DNA from: Trichoderma breve
Taxonomy: Eukaryota; Ascomycota; Sordariomycetes; Hypocreales; Hypocreaceae
Direction: 5' to 3'
DNA: 64,000 nucleotides
NCBI RefSeq assembly: GCF_028502605.1
Contig: NC_079232.1
Location: forward strand, 2,728,001-2,792,000
Shown: piece after piece, positions 1 through 12,315 of the stretch
Numbering within the stretch: position 1 is the stretch's first letter
Layout of the letters: each line of letters begins with the position of its first letter
Position numbers and translations under genes: made by a program
Notes under the pieces: generated by a model
Told to the model about the DNA's origin: nothing
Seen by the model: the letters and a program-made list of their open reading frames with translations, nothing else
The model's database searches: none

Positions 1-767
1 TAGAATCATCCAGAGCGTTGTCTCAAGGTGCCGAGAGCGCATGCCGACAGAATCGGAGGGTGCAACCGTCTGGCCGCAGGCATACTGGAACAGCATACGA
101 AAATCAATGGCAAACAGACAACAATAATACTAATGTCAAATAGACGGAATTTGTCTATACGAAATCATGAGCAGGATAAATCAAGACCACCAGAGTCGTC
201 AAGGAGCAGGCGTTTTGTATCTTCGTTTTTACAATTTCATCTTTCTTCAATGAAAGACTAGGGAAAGGGGAGAAGAGAACCAGAAGAAAAGACGGTTCTC
301 ATTACGTTTCATGAAGGCCTCACCAACTAGGTGTTGAGGAGTTTTGTATCTTTTCTTCTTTTTGTCTTCCTCTTGTGTATATACACGCTGTCTTGCGTCA
401 AAGCGGGTTATTTTTTTATGAATTGGGTACCAAGGAAGGATGACAGGATAGAATAGCTGTTTTTGGAGACATGGCCTTGCGATATGGCGTGAAATGGATG
501 TCACATATCATGACGGTTTTTTGCATGGTTTTCTTTTTGATCAGATATTTGATTCTAATTGGTGCTTTTGTGTTGCTGCCTTTGTTGTTTTTATATCCTT
601 TTCTTTCTTTTGGTATTGTACAGCCAGCCATATAGGTATATGCTGGGCGCTAGATGATACATTTTGCCTTGGAGCGTCGTAACATTGTTCATCAAAACTC
701 TCGCTTTGGCTTTTCCTCCCTCTCCTCGTTTCATTTCCATTTTCCAAAATCGTTACTAAACTAGACT
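1..767. other. Gene-free left edge; 3' flank of MRPL49
   Basis: Only short overlapping open frames on both strands, none with a recognisable domain or good codon character. The right part must contain the 3' untranslated region of the leftward MRPL49 gene, whose stop is at 768. T-rich runs around 400-600 fit an untranslated region. Nothing else seen. Confidence 0.5.
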
Positions 768-1400
768 TCATGAGGAAGTCTCGACCTCATCCAGATTCTT
801 AATGTTCAGCTCAGAGATGCGCAAGATGGTATATCGATGCTTGCTCTTAGCCTGACGCTTTCTCCTCTGCCTCCGCTTCGTCTTGATCTTGATCCGCAGC
901 GGCTCCGACTCAGTCCCCAAGACAGTCGCACGGCACTCAAACACCCTCTCGTCGACGTGGGGGGCGCCCTTCAAGGTGTAATCTCGGCTACCGATGATGC
1001 TAGCACGATTCAGGCGCAGCACGTCTCCAGGAAGAACGCCAGGCATCTTGAATGGCAGACGAATCTGGTCGCCCTCCTGGACTAGATATGGGAAGCCGTG
1101 GATGTGGATGGTGATGTAGTGGCCGGGCTGGGCGGCGAGGAGGGGCAGAAGCGTCTTGACGGAGTCGGTGATTGGCGTGGGAGGCTCGACAGGGTGACTC
1201 TTTTTGAAGGCCAGGGGTCGGACTTGGTCCTCGGTGGGATTGGGGGCGTTGTTGACGTGAGGCTGCGCAACAGGCTCGACAATTGGCGCCGTGGAGTTGA
1301 AGCTTCGATGCTGGATGTGACGAAACGGAGCGAATAGAGGGGCGATGCGCGAGCTGGGAGCCCTAAGCTCCAGAACGGAGCGAAGGAGTGCTCTGCTCAT
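768..1400 (-). CDS. MRPL49: Mitochondrial large-subunit ribosomal protein bL21m (MRPL49-like)
   Basis: Uninterrupted 210-residue protein of the bacterial L21 family, a structural component of the mitochondrial large ribosomal subunit. The N-terminal ~45 residues are rich in Arg, Ser and Ala and nearly lack acidic residues, as expected of a mitochondrial import presequence. The L21 fold occupies roughly residues 78-200, with the conserved pattern of short beta strands (YLVQEGDQIRLP, then GDVLRLNRASIIGSRDYTLKG) and the very basic stretch KIKTKRRQRRKRQAKSKHRY near residues 172-190, typical of L21's rRNA-binding end. Start chosen at the first ATG of the frame; it lies 306 bp from the divergently transcribed NSA2 start, so the two probably share a promoter. 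Family assignment is by recognition, without alignment. Confidence 0.88.
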   Translation of the reverse strand: MSRALLRSVLELRAPSSRIAPLFAPFRHIQHRSFNSTAPIVEPVAQPHVNNAPNPTEDQVRPLAFKKSHPVEPPTPITDSVKTLLPLLAAQPGHYITIHIHGFPYLVQEGDQIRLPFKMPGVLPGDVLRLNRASIIGSRDYTLKGAPHVDERVFECRATVLGTESEPLRIKIKTKRRQRRKRQAKSKHRYTILRISELNIKNLDEVETSS

Positions 1401-1706
1401 GTTGGGGAGATGCAGGTAGCAACCGCAATGCCCGGAATTTTGCAGCGTTTGGCACTATTTTGTCTGCTCGTAGGCGGGATTGCATACAAAAAACCGAGAG
1501 CCCGGTATGGTGTTTTCAATGGCTCGATGAAGCTTTGCGATTTGCGGGCCGGATTAGTGTGGCGCCGGGGTCCGAACGAAATCTTGGCGGGTTGACGAGC
1601 CAATGTATTTTTTTTTTTTCGACGCTGGGAATTTTTGCACCGTACTAGGTTCAGTCTCCACTGGATTTTATACATACAAGCAAAGTCCAGGAACAACACC
1701 GCCAAC
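1401..1706. promoter_or_regulatory. Shared divergent promoter MRPL49 / NSA2
   Basis: 306 bp lie between the MRPL49 start codon (leftward) and the NSA2 start codon (rightward), leaving room for only one compact bidirectional promoter. A T run at about 1609-1620 sits roughly 90 bp before NSA2. No canonical TATA box was obvious. The inference is co-regulation of a mitochondrial ribosomal protein and a cytosolic 60S assembly factor. Confidence 0.5.
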
Positions 1707-2562
1707 ATGGTATGTTTTTTCCTTTTTGCAGAGGAAGATGCTCTGATTTGAAGATGGAAATGTTTCTTCTAACTCCCTGCAGCCTCAGAACGAGTATATG
1801 GAACGGTGGCGCAAGCTGCACGGCCGCCGTCTCGACCATGAAGAACGAACTCGCAAGCGCATCGCCCGTGAAGGCCACAAGGCCTCTCAAGACGCCCAGA
1901 ACCTGCGTGGCCTGCGAGCCAAGCTGTACCAGAAGAAGCGTCACAACGAGAAGATCCAGATGAAGAAGGCCATCAAGGCGCACGAGGAGCGCAACGTCAA
2001 GACGGCCGACGAGAAGGAGCCCTCGCAGCCTCTGCCCTCGTACCTGCTCGACCGATCCAACCCGTCCACGGCTAAAGCCCTCAGCAGCGCCATCAAGAAC
2101 AAGCGCGCGGAGAAGGCGGCCAAGTTCAGCGTGCCCCTGCCCAAGGTGCGAGGCATCAGCGAGGAGGAGATGTTCAAGGTCGTCAAGACGGGCAAGAAGA
2201 CGCACAAGCGGGCGTGGAAGCGTGTCATTACGAAGCCGACGTTTGTGGGACCTGATTTCACTCGACGAAACCCCAAATACGAGCGCTTCATCCGGCCCAT
2301 GGGTCTGCGTTACAAAAAGGCAAACGTCACGCACCCGGAGCTGGGCGTCACCGTGCAGCTGCCCATCATCAGTGTCAAGAAGAACCCGCAGAACCCTCTG
2401 TACACGCAGCTGGGCGTTTTGACCAAGGGTACGATTCTCGAGGTCAACGTCAGCGAGTTGGGTCTGGTTACTGCTGGTGGAAAGGTTGTTTGGGGCCGAT
2501 ATGCGCAGGTTACCAACGAGCCTGAGAACGAGGGCTGCGTGAACAGCGTGTTGTTGGTTTAA
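1707..2562 (+). CDS. NSA2: 60S ribosome biogenesis protein NSA2
   Basis: Two exons, 1707-1709 and 1783-2562, give 260 residues, the usual NSA2 length. Exon 1 codes only the ATG; the 73-nt intron begins GTATGT and ends TGCAG, and splicing creates the family's invariant N-terminus [15 protein letters not shown]2 is a eS8/S8e-superfamily nucleolar GTPase-associated factor of pre-60S particles, needed for 27S pre-rRNA processing. Visible features are the basic N-terminal helix (residues ~10-65, [16 protein letters not shown] and [19 protein letters not shown]), the linker PSYLLDR, and the C-terminal S8e-like beta barrel (about 165-260) with [19 protein letters not shown] and the terminal [11 protein letters not shown]. 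An ATG inside exon 2 (1798) would drop the conserved MPQNEY and is rejected as the start. Confidence 0.95.
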
Positions 2563-3483
2563 AGCCGTGGATGAATAAGGGGGGTTTCTGGAATTGGAGG
2601 TATTCTTTTTGACACTGGACCGTGGCTGTCAAGGTGCATGTATTGGCGTTTTTGGCGTTTGGTACATACGAGTGCTTGATGCGAGAAAGAAAGAGACAAA
2701 GTTACTAGATGGGGCAGATTAGGAAGCATGGAGTCTTCCGAGGATATCAGTGTACTCGTCGTCTGCGAGAAAAAAATGTTCAATTGGGGATAAAAGTTGC
2801 AAATAGAAGCAAGTCAACAAGTCAATAATACGAGGGCGATTCTCAATGTCATAGTTCATTTCTTTCCGGATTTTTCATGATGATGATAACTCTTCTTATC
2901 GGCTTGAATTCTGCCTACATATTGGGCTTGCAATACATATTATCCAATCAATCCAATTAGTTTCAATCATCTGCTTCTTCTGTTGCCTAACTAGAGTTAC
3001 AATACTACCTACTATGTGCTATGAGAATTGTCAACATCCACCAATCTCACATGAATCCTTATCAGTCAATCCATATCGCCCAACTCTTCTAGTTCCAAAA
3101 AAAGGCTTCTGATTTTTCAGTGGCTCTGCCGCCACCGACTAGCAAAGACGCAAAACTTCGTCCCTCCAAAAGTGGATAGCGGGGACCCTGTCAAGGCGGT
3201 GACAGCGATAAATTAATTTTCTGCCCGACCGAAAGCCTGCATTTCGCCGCTCCGACTCGAGTCCCTTCCCGCAAGCCAAAAAAAAAATCCCATAAACCAG
3301 ACAAAACAAGGCGCCTCCGTCCTTGTCTTTTTTCTTCATTCTACTTTTATTCCGTCTACTCGGATTAATTTTGTTTCTCTTGTCTCTGTTGCGCCCTCTC
3401 GAAAAGAAAGAATAATAGACCGCGTTGGTGAAATAGACAGGCCTTGTTTCAGCTTTCAAGTTTTTTTATCTTCTTCTCTCAAA
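2563..3483. other. Intergenic: NSA2 3' end and PRMT1 promoter
   Basis: 921 bp with no supportable gene. The left part is the NSA2 3' flank; the right part ends in pyrimidine-rich sequence (about 3330-3480) directly before the PRMT1 ATG. Many short A/T runs, no repeats. Confidence 0.5.
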
Positions 3484-5128
<1,645 letters not shown>

Positions 5129-5845
5129 GTGTATATTTTTTCCACTCTGTTTTTGGACTGGGCGGCGCTTGGTGAGGGGAGAGCAACAGATGAATCAAAG
5201 GGGCAAAGATGTAGCGGGATTTCCAAAGAGCTGGTATGTTAGTTAGGGCGATTGAAAGATGGACAAAGGAGCTCTTGGCGGCGTATATATATGACTCTTT
5301 TTTTCGTGCGCAGGCTTGGGGAGGGATTAAAAAAAGGTAGATAGACAGACCATAGGGAGCGAGTAATACGACTCGGAATGAGAGAAACATTGAACCATAT
5401 ACTACCTAGAACCCAGTAGTGTCTACGGAGTACTTGAGCATTCTACAGGGTTTCACGAAACAATGGGCCTTGATTTAGGTGGGCATAATTCTGACTTTCA
5501 GTTACTACTAAACCTTGGTATATATTTCTCCCTCCCCGGACACTGAGAACTAAATGGGCATCTATGGTGTTGAGTTGCGAATTTCTATATATCGCTTTCA
5601 GTTTGTGAAATTTTGGACTTGTGATATTCCAGCATTTTTTGCCGTCCCAGAGTTTTCATAACCGTCATTCAAATTCGTCAACTTATTTTTTCCCTTCTTT
5701 CTTTCGTTTTTTCCCAATGTCGTCGCAAGTCAAAAACTGCGTGACTCGGGGTTCTCTCTCCTACATTTTCTCCTTATTTTTTTGTGCTTTGTTTATTTTT
5801 ACTGGTTTTCATTGCCGAGAAAATGAATTCAATTCATCATCAGAC
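5129..5845. other. Convergent 3' flanks of PRMT1 and AGM1
   Basis: 717 bp between two stop codons that face each other; it must hold both 3' untranslated regions. A TACGGAGTA word is at 5424-5432. No gene-like frame supported. Confidence 0.5.
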
Positions 5846-7520
5846 TTACGATCCGTATTGCTTGATGATGCTGGCCACCTTGGTAGCCAACTCATCAGCC
5901 TCGTGTCTCGTAGCAGCCTCGGCATACACACGGCAAGCATTCTCAGTACCGCTAGCACGGGCAAAGGAACGAGCCGTGGTGTATTTCCTAACGCACTGGT
6001 CAATCTCGTCCTGAGCACCAGGAGGGTGGCTGAGGCGGCGCTCGGCGTCGGTCGTCTCAAAGATGTCCTTGTTGGCCACTTCAACGCGGACGAGGCGGTT
6101 GGGCAGGTCGGTGTAGGTAGTGGCCCAATCCTTAAGGGACCACGCCTTGTGGGCTAGAATCACCTCCACCATGAGCATGTCTGAGATGGCATCGCCGACG
6201 GTCTGGTTGATGAGGTCGCCGACAGCAGCCAGCGTCTCCAGAGCGTCCTTCTGGGCGGGAGACTGGGGCTTCTTTTCCCGGAAGACGCGCAGGGCCTCCT
6301 GGGAGAAGACGACGGTGCCGTGGCCGTTGGCTTCGAAGTAGACGCCAACATCAAACTGGCAGGCGGCGTGGTGCAGGTGCTTGACACCAGTGGGAGTGCA
6401 GACGACGGGGAGCTGCAAGTTCTTCTCAATGTATGTGGTGCTAGCACCGTTGGCGTAGGCGGTCTGGACGACTCCGATTCGCAGCTCCTCCTCCAGGCCA
6501 GCGGAACGAACAAGGTCGCCGATGAAAGAGGCATTGAGAGAGGAGATACGGTCTCCGTCCAGCATGAAGAAGCCAGAGTCGGGGTCAGCCCAGTAGTAGA
6601 TCAGACGGTCTGCATCGCCATCGAGCGAGCAGCATCGGGCTTCGGGAGTGGGCTTGAAGTTGGGAGGGGCTCGCTGCTTGGTCTTGACGAAGTCGGCACC
6701 GCACTGAGGAACGTTGGATGTTAGCTCGAATCTAGCATATGGGATGATTCCTACTTACGTCGAGGTTGAGGACCTCAGGTCGCAGCACATCGTCGTTGAC
6801 GACCTTAACGTTGAATCCAGTCACATCCTTGGGGATGACCTTGAGAAGCTCATTCAGCTTGGGACCTCCAACGCCGTTGGCGCAGTCGACAATCAGCTGG
6901 CCCTGGACCTTTCTGCCTCGCAGCGCGCGGACAAAGGCCTCGGAGAGCTTGTTGTAGTAGCCAGCCTCGCTGACCTCGCCGTACGCCTTGGGGGTGCCCT
7001 CGGTGTTGACGCAGCGAGTCAGGTAGTGCAGCTGGGGGGTGGTGAGGATCTTGTAGTCGGTGTACTCGATGCCGGTGGCCTCCAGAGCGTCAGCCAGGGC
7101 AGTAACCAGGCTGTGGCCAGAGGGACGAGTATCGCGGCCGTAGACGACGCGGCCGGGGGTGTTGAGGTCGATCTTGAGCTGCGAAGCCAGCTTCTTGTAC
7201 GTCTCGAGGAGCTCCTCGTGGGTGGGGGCGTTGACCAGCAGTGTTGCGTGGGCCTCCCAGTCCTGCTCGAGCATCTCGCCCATGGGATCGACAATCTTGA
7301 CGCCGTTGTCGGGAGCAGGGTTGTGGCTGGCGGTGATCATAACACCAATTGCCTGGCCGTTGAGTTTGCGGCTTCGAAGACCAGCAATCAGACCGACACG
7401 GAACGAGACGCCGGGCAGAAGATCGGCCTTCATGCGGAAGCCGGCAGTGCCATACTTGTAGACGTGGCCCTCGACGATGGGGTGTTTGGCGGATGCCTCG
7501 AGAAATTTGGAGTCATCCAT
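5846..7520 (-). CDS. AGM1: Phosphoacetylglucosamine mutase (AGM1/PCM1)
   Basis: Two exons on the minus strand, 7520-6759 and 6703-5846, separated by a 55-nt intron (GTAAGT...CAG); 539 residues, the family's usual length. The enzyme interconverts GlcNAc-6-phosphate and GlcNAc-1-phosphate in the UDP-GlcNAc (chitin and glycan precursor) pathway, using a phosphoserine. Visible sites are the active-site loop ITASHNPAPDNG with the phosphorylated Ser at about residue 65, the Mg-binding loop DGDADR at about 282-287 just after the splice junction (LNLD/CGADFVKT), the sugar-binding EANGHGTV, and the C-terminal phosphate-binding RASGTENACRVY. Nothing is missing. It is convergent with PRMT1 and divergent from MUS81. 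Confidence 0.96.
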
Positions 7521-9114
7521 TCTGACGGTGAGGATATGTGTCGAGGTGGGATGGCTGTCCGTAAGGCTGCGTGGGTAGTAGAGCTGGGAGAGAGTAAGGC
7601 GGCGGGAGAGAAGAGTTGATGAGGGGTTGAAGAAAAAGAGAAGAGAGGAGGAAGAAAAGGGTCAAGAGCCCAGGAGAGATTTAAAAAAAAAAATAAGGGA
7701 AAAAAAGGAGAAGAGCAGCACAAGATTGTCCAGTACAGGCGCAGGGCTGGCAGGTCAGAGAAGGCGGTGCGAGGGCTTAGAGAGAGGCCTTTATTTAGAC
7801 CTCGCGGGTGGAGTCAATTGTGGCAGACCCCGTGGCGGTTCCACGCTTTTGATTTGATTGCCTCGATGGCCTGTGGCTTGTAAGGATTGATGGATTGAGT
7901 GAGTGCCTGTAAGCCTCGATTTCAAGTGCAAATCAATGCAATGCAATTCCTTCAGCCTGCCGATCTACTATATATAGGTGGTGGTGGTCTATATTGTTAC
8001 CGTGCTGTAAGTGCAGCAATTCTCCCTTCTGTATGTGCCTATGCCCACATGGTATGGATTAAAGTCTATAATCCCTCAGAAAACAGCTCCCCGTCTCGTG
8101 TCATCGTCATCATTCTCAGCCGTCACAATCAATTCCAGGTCACGTTGCCCATCCTATGAGCTGTCACCCTCGGCCGTACCAATCAATCGAATGCTTTTGC
8201 TGCTACTCTATCGCTCACCTCCTCTCCAGCTGCTTCTGCTTCTCAATATTAGGGGGCCAGACGCAAGACCCCGCGTTGCTGCAACAGTAACATTGCTTGA
8301 TCCATGTCTTCAACCCCACCCTCGCCAGTATGAATAGGGTGATTTATGATTTCATGTCAATTCGATTCCATTCTGGACACGGAGTACATGGCCGTGGCAT
8401 GTGTTTTCTCTGCAGAATTCATGTAGCTGGAGGCCGCCCTTTTTTTATTTCCCGTCTCCTCCAGCCGTTTCCACAATGGAACTGGTGACTGCAGATGTAG
8501 TTCAAACGTGTACCTTGTCGGCCACATATACAACAGGTACTTCTAACCGTACCTGATCTGGACTTGTACAGGTACAGACAGACAGCCAGGAGTTCTGCAG
8601 CAATGCTAGCACCAACACGCTCCAACGTGCAGAAGATCGGCCACGTCGAGAGGCATTAATGCCGGGTATTTGGTACTAATCTCCTTGGGCACAAAGCACG
8701 ACGCAAAAGTACTGTTGAGCGAGGACTCCATATTCCACACTCGATACGTGGGCTCGCAAATACGAAGCCATCTGTACTCCGTACCCCCATCACAGGTACC
8801 CCTGTCTTTTGCTGCTGCACGTTGCTGCACAATGATGCAAGTCGTTCACGTGACCTCGCGCCTGGGACGAGCTTCTGCTTTCTTTTGCTTGACGCGTGAA
8901 TGAAAGCCGTTGCTTGGACCACCCTGTAATAGAACAACAGGAAAGACGAGACGAGACGCTTTTTCCTTTGTCTTTTCTTTCTTTTCTGTCTTGTTGAATC
9001 TATTTTCTTTTCTATACACGACGCTCAATCGGATGATTCTGCGCTCAACCCAGATTTACTCGTACGAATGGCGCTTCTCATATAACTCCTGCTGTCTCCC
9101 TTCCATTGCTCAGC
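7521..9114. promoter_or_regulatory. Divergent intergenic region AGM1 / MUS81
   Basis: 1.6 kb without a supportable gene. Directly upstream of the leftward AGM1 start, positions about 7625-7715 are almost pure purine on the plus strand, that is a pyrimidine tract in the sense of AGM1. Upstream of MUS81, about 8955-9015 is a T/C-rich tract. Both are common at fungal transcription starts. A TACTCCGTA word occurs at 8776-8784. Confidence 0.45.
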
Positions 9115-10872
9115 ATGGAAGACTCTGAATGTGCAAATCCCCAATTTCTAGCATGGGTCAAAGAGTGGCTAGATTTCGCTAGAGAAAAAAATACCAAAGG
9201 CTTTACGGCGTATCGAAATGCTTACGAATCTCTCAAGGCGTGTCCCATAGCGTTTGAGCATCCCGCGTCGCTTCAGCAGCTCAAAGGTTTTGGACCCAAG
9301 CTTTGCGAGCGCCTCCAGGACAAACTGAAACATCACTGTCAACAAAATGGATTGCCTATGCCTGAGCATCCCCAGGTGAAAAAAGCTAATGAAAGAGCTC
9401 TCAATGAACAAGCGGGAAATGATGACGACGCAGGGTCAAGGCCCAAGAAGAAAACAAGGCAGCCCAAGGCCTATGTCCCTGCTTTTCGATCGGGAGCCTA
9501 CGCCCTGATATTAGGACTCTCCAATATTCCCGAAGATGTATCTTCTAGCTTGACCAAAACAGAACTTATAGAAACCTCACAACCACACTGTGACGCTTCG
9601 TTCACTGCCCCGAGTGACCCGACAAAGTTTTACACTGCTTGGAGCTCAATGAAGACTTTGATTCAGAAGGAGCTTGTTTATGAGAGAGGGCGGCCTCTGC
9701 GTCGATATGCATTGACAGATGAAGGGTGGGCTGTGGTAAAGCGAATCAAGGAGACGGCCCAGTGGCAAGAAGAAAATGGAGCCAGCGAACAGCAAGGACC
9801 AGGACGCCGTCCACAACCATCAGTCACGGAAGCAAATCAACCCTCGATCCTGGGTACGGGGGACACTCAGCCGGCAATTGACGAACCATCATTCTATCAG
9901 AATGTTGTCTCAGATGGCCCTGTCGTTTTGGAGGATGACGATCTGCCAAGCTTCACCCCCATTAGGATCCCGCCTGGGTCCTTCACTGTCCACCTACTCC
10001 TAGATGTTCGAGAGGTCAGGGCAAAAACAGATCGCGACTATATGCAGGAGGAACTGGTCAAACAGGGCGTGAAACCAATCATGAGAAGCCTGGAGATTGG
10101 CGATGTCCAATGGATTGCCAAATGCCACGATTCGACGCTGCTATCGAGACACGGCGCCGAAGGAGACGAGATTGTCCTGGACTGGATCGTCGAGAGAAAA
10201 CGTCTGGATGACTTGATCGGAAGTATAAAAGACGGCCGATTTCATGAGCAGAAATTCCGACTAAACAAGGCCGGGGTGAAAAAAGTCGTTTATCTTATTG
10301 AAGAAATCTCAATGGATGCTGCCGTACACCAGCGATACGAAGAAGCGGTGCAGTCGGCCATTGCGTCGACACAAGTAGTTAATGGCTATTTTGTAAAGCG
10401 AACACAAAAGATTGACGATACCATTAAGTATCTAGCCAGGCTAACCACAATGCTTAAGCGCACATATGAGAGTAAACAGCTGAATGTCATCCCGACAAAG
10501 GCGATTACTGCGCAAAATTACTCCCGCCTAATCCAACATCTCCGCGAGAAGGAACCTACGGTGGCATATCACGTTACTTACCCAGCCTTTGCGTCCTTGG
10601 CCTCCAAATCAGAGACGATGACGCTCAGAGATGTCTTTCTCAAGATGCTCATGACTACCAAAGGACTCACGGGAGAGCGTGCGCTTGAAATTCAGCGCAA
10701 ATGGAAGACGCCGTATGATTTTGTAAAAGCGTTTGACGCTTGTGGCGCAGATGAACAAGGCAAGAAACGCAAGAGAGAACTCGTGGCAAACGAGTTAAGT
10801 CACCTAGTTGGACGCAAGAAAATGTCCAAGCCTCTCAGTCACAAGATCGCTGAGGTATGGGGGGATGCTTAG
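9115..10872 (+). CDS. MUS81: Crossover junction endonuclease MUS81
   Basis: Single-exon 585-residue protein. MUS81 is the catalytic subunit of the MUS81-EME1/MMS4 structure-specific nuclease that cuts 3' flaps, replication forks and nicked Holliday junctions. Domains in order: N-terminal helix-hairpin-helix (about 10-85, with LQQLKGFGPKLCERL), a winged-helix segment (about 120-215), then the ERCC4/XPF nuclease domain from about residue 288. That domain carries LLLDVREVR, LEIGDVQW and the signature VERKRLDDLIGSIKDGRF (about 358-376), so the GDx(n)ERKx3D metal site is intact. A C-terminal tandem HhH region completes the protein. The open frame extends three codons upstream to a TTG, but ATG 9115 is the natural start. 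Only 77 bp separate its stop from that of convergent RIB5. Confidence 0.95.
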   Translation: MEDSECANPQFLAWVKEWLDFAREKNTKGFTAYRNAYESLKACPIAFEHPASLQQLKGFGPKLCERLQDKLKHHCQQNGLPMPEHPQVKKANERALNEQAGNDDDAGSRPKKKTRQPKAYVPAFRSGAYALILGLSNIPEDVSSSLTKTELIETSQPHCDASFTAPSDPTKFYTAWSSMKTLIQKELVYERGRPLRRYALTDEGWAVVKRIKETAQWQEENGASEQQGPGRRPQPSVTEANQPSILGTGDTQPAIDEPSFYQNVVSDGPVVLEDDDLPSFTPIRIPPGSFTVHLLLDVREVRAKTDRDYMQEELVKQGVKPIMRSLEIGDVQWIAKCHDSTLLSRHGAEGDEIVLDWIVERKRLDDLIGSIKDGRFHEQKFRLNKAGVKKVVYLIEEISMDAAVHQRYEEAVQSAIASTQVVNGYFVKRTQKIDDTIKYLARLTTMLKRTYESKQLNVIPTKAITAQNYSRLIQHLREKEPTVAYHVTYPAFASLASKSETMTLRDVFLKMLMTTKGLTGERALEIQRKWKTPYDFVKAFDACGADEQGKKRKRELVANELSHLVGRKKMSKPLSHKIAEVWGDA

Positions 10873-10949
10873 AGTTGGTATCAAAGTTTGAATTCGCTTC
10901 AAAATGCTCAGCCTTTCTATGGATATCCCCAACTCTTATCTTCGATGCC
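10873..10949. other. 77-bp convergent gap MUS81 / RIB5
   Basis: Two stop codons (TAG at 10870-10872 on plus, TAG at 10952-10950 on minus) face each other across 77 bp. Normal fungal 3' UTRs would overlap the opposite coding region. Confidence 0.5.
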
Positions 10950-11707
10950 CTATGGCTTTGCTCCCTGGCTTTTAGCAACTACACGCTCAACAATCTTCTC
11001 AAGCAGAGGAATTGAAGCAGCGGCTCCGTCACCACCAAGGATACCGGCCAGAGACTTTTCAGCGTACTTGGCCATCATGTCGACCTCGATGTTGACGGTA
11101 TCTCCCTTGCCCTTCTTCGCCATGACAACTCTTTCCTGAGAGTATGTAATCAACATGATCTCCCACCAGCCTTCAGCATCGTTGACCTGAGTGACGGTCA
11201 AGCTGGTTCCGTCAATGGCGATGAATCCCTTGTACACGATGTAGCGCAGAAACTCGGGCTTCTTGGGCTGGAAGCGGAAAGTGAGAGCGTTGCCATCAGG
11301 CGTCACGGAGAGGATATCGGCGGTTGTGTCAACATGTCCCTGGACAAAGTGACCACCCATACGAGTGTCGGCGCGGACGGCTCGCTCCAAGTTGACTCTG
11401 CTTGACTCCACCAGGGTGCCGAGGTTGGTGATGCGCAGCGTCTCGGGAGCGACGCCAATGGTGAATGTATCGTTTGAGAAAGAAGTCACAGTGAGGCAGC
11501 AGCCATTGACGGCGATGGAGTCGCCCTCGTGACAGTCTGTGAGGAGGTTGGATCCCGAGGGGATGGTGATTGTCATGACCGAGCTGCCGGTGGCGGCATC
11601 ATTCACGAGCTTGGAGATGACTCGGAATTGTTAGCTGTAACGTTGTTGTAGGTTCCTCCGGCTTTTATAGACTCACCTCCGATCTCTTCGACAATTCCGG
11701 TGAACAT
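10950..11707 (-). CDS. RIB5: Riboflavin synthase (RIB5)
   Basis: Two exons on minus, 11707-11677 and 11620-10950, with a 56-nt intron (GTGAGT donor, CTAAC branch about ten bases before CCGAG acceptor); 233 residues. The enzyme dismutates two 6,7-dimethyl-8-ribityllumazine molecules to riboflavin, the last step of the pathway. The spliced start MFTGIVEEIG is the family's hallmark N-terminus. The protein has two homologous lumazine-binding barrels: barrel 1 (about 1-100, GDSIAVNGCCLTV) and barrel 2 (about 101-205, GGHFVQGHVD and FIAIDGTSLTV). Without the tiny first exon the frame would start at an internal codon and lose the first barrel strand. It is divergent from ACL4. Confidence 0.95.
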
Positions 11708-12315
11708 GATGTCTTGTTGTGAGGGTGACTCTGAGTTTTGTCTTGTTAGAGATGTGATGAAGGCTTTCAGTCGGTTCTAAAGTGAACTCACTCACTGAAA
11801 GTTGTTGGATAATGTCCGTGAATAAGCCGAGGGGGGTTCAATGCCGTGAAGAATAGTGGGACTACTCTGTTATACGTTCCACGACGGGAATTGCGAGACG
11901 AAAAGAATTGATTGCCTTATTGTTTTAAGAAGCAAATTGTAGTGAGGACAGAGAAGCGATTTATTCACTCTGCTTCACCAAAACTACAAAGCAATGAGTC
12001 CAATCTTACCAATCCTTAGGCCGACAAGTTCGTTTGATGCCAAAGCAGAGCCCCGCATCCATGGTTGGCGCTCGAATGGCTTATCGATAACGGTCCCGCC
12101 AAAATTTCAAGTTTTCAGTTGAATCAGGATGCGGTGCGACTGGGCGGCCACAAGTTCAGCCAACGCTGCTGAGTTGAGAATCTCTATCAAATTCATTGAC
12201 TTTGCAACAAAACTCTTTTGTTCCATTTTTTGGAAATTTAAATCCATCACTCAAATATCCCTTATCACTGCCTACTTATCGACTTCATACATCATCACAT
12301 CTCAGAAATCTCAAC
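11708..12315. promoter_or_regulatory. Divergent promoter RIB5 / ACL4
   Basis: 608 bp between opposite start codons. Mixed composition; an A/T-rich patch near 12218-12250 precedes the ACL4 start. No named regulatory motif can be supported. Confidence 0.4.

Noticed and set aside
6320..7619. Frames of 134 and 301 codons on the plus strand across AGM1
   Set aside because: Opposite-strand shadows of the phosphoacetylglucosamine mutase exons, which contain all catalytic motifs.
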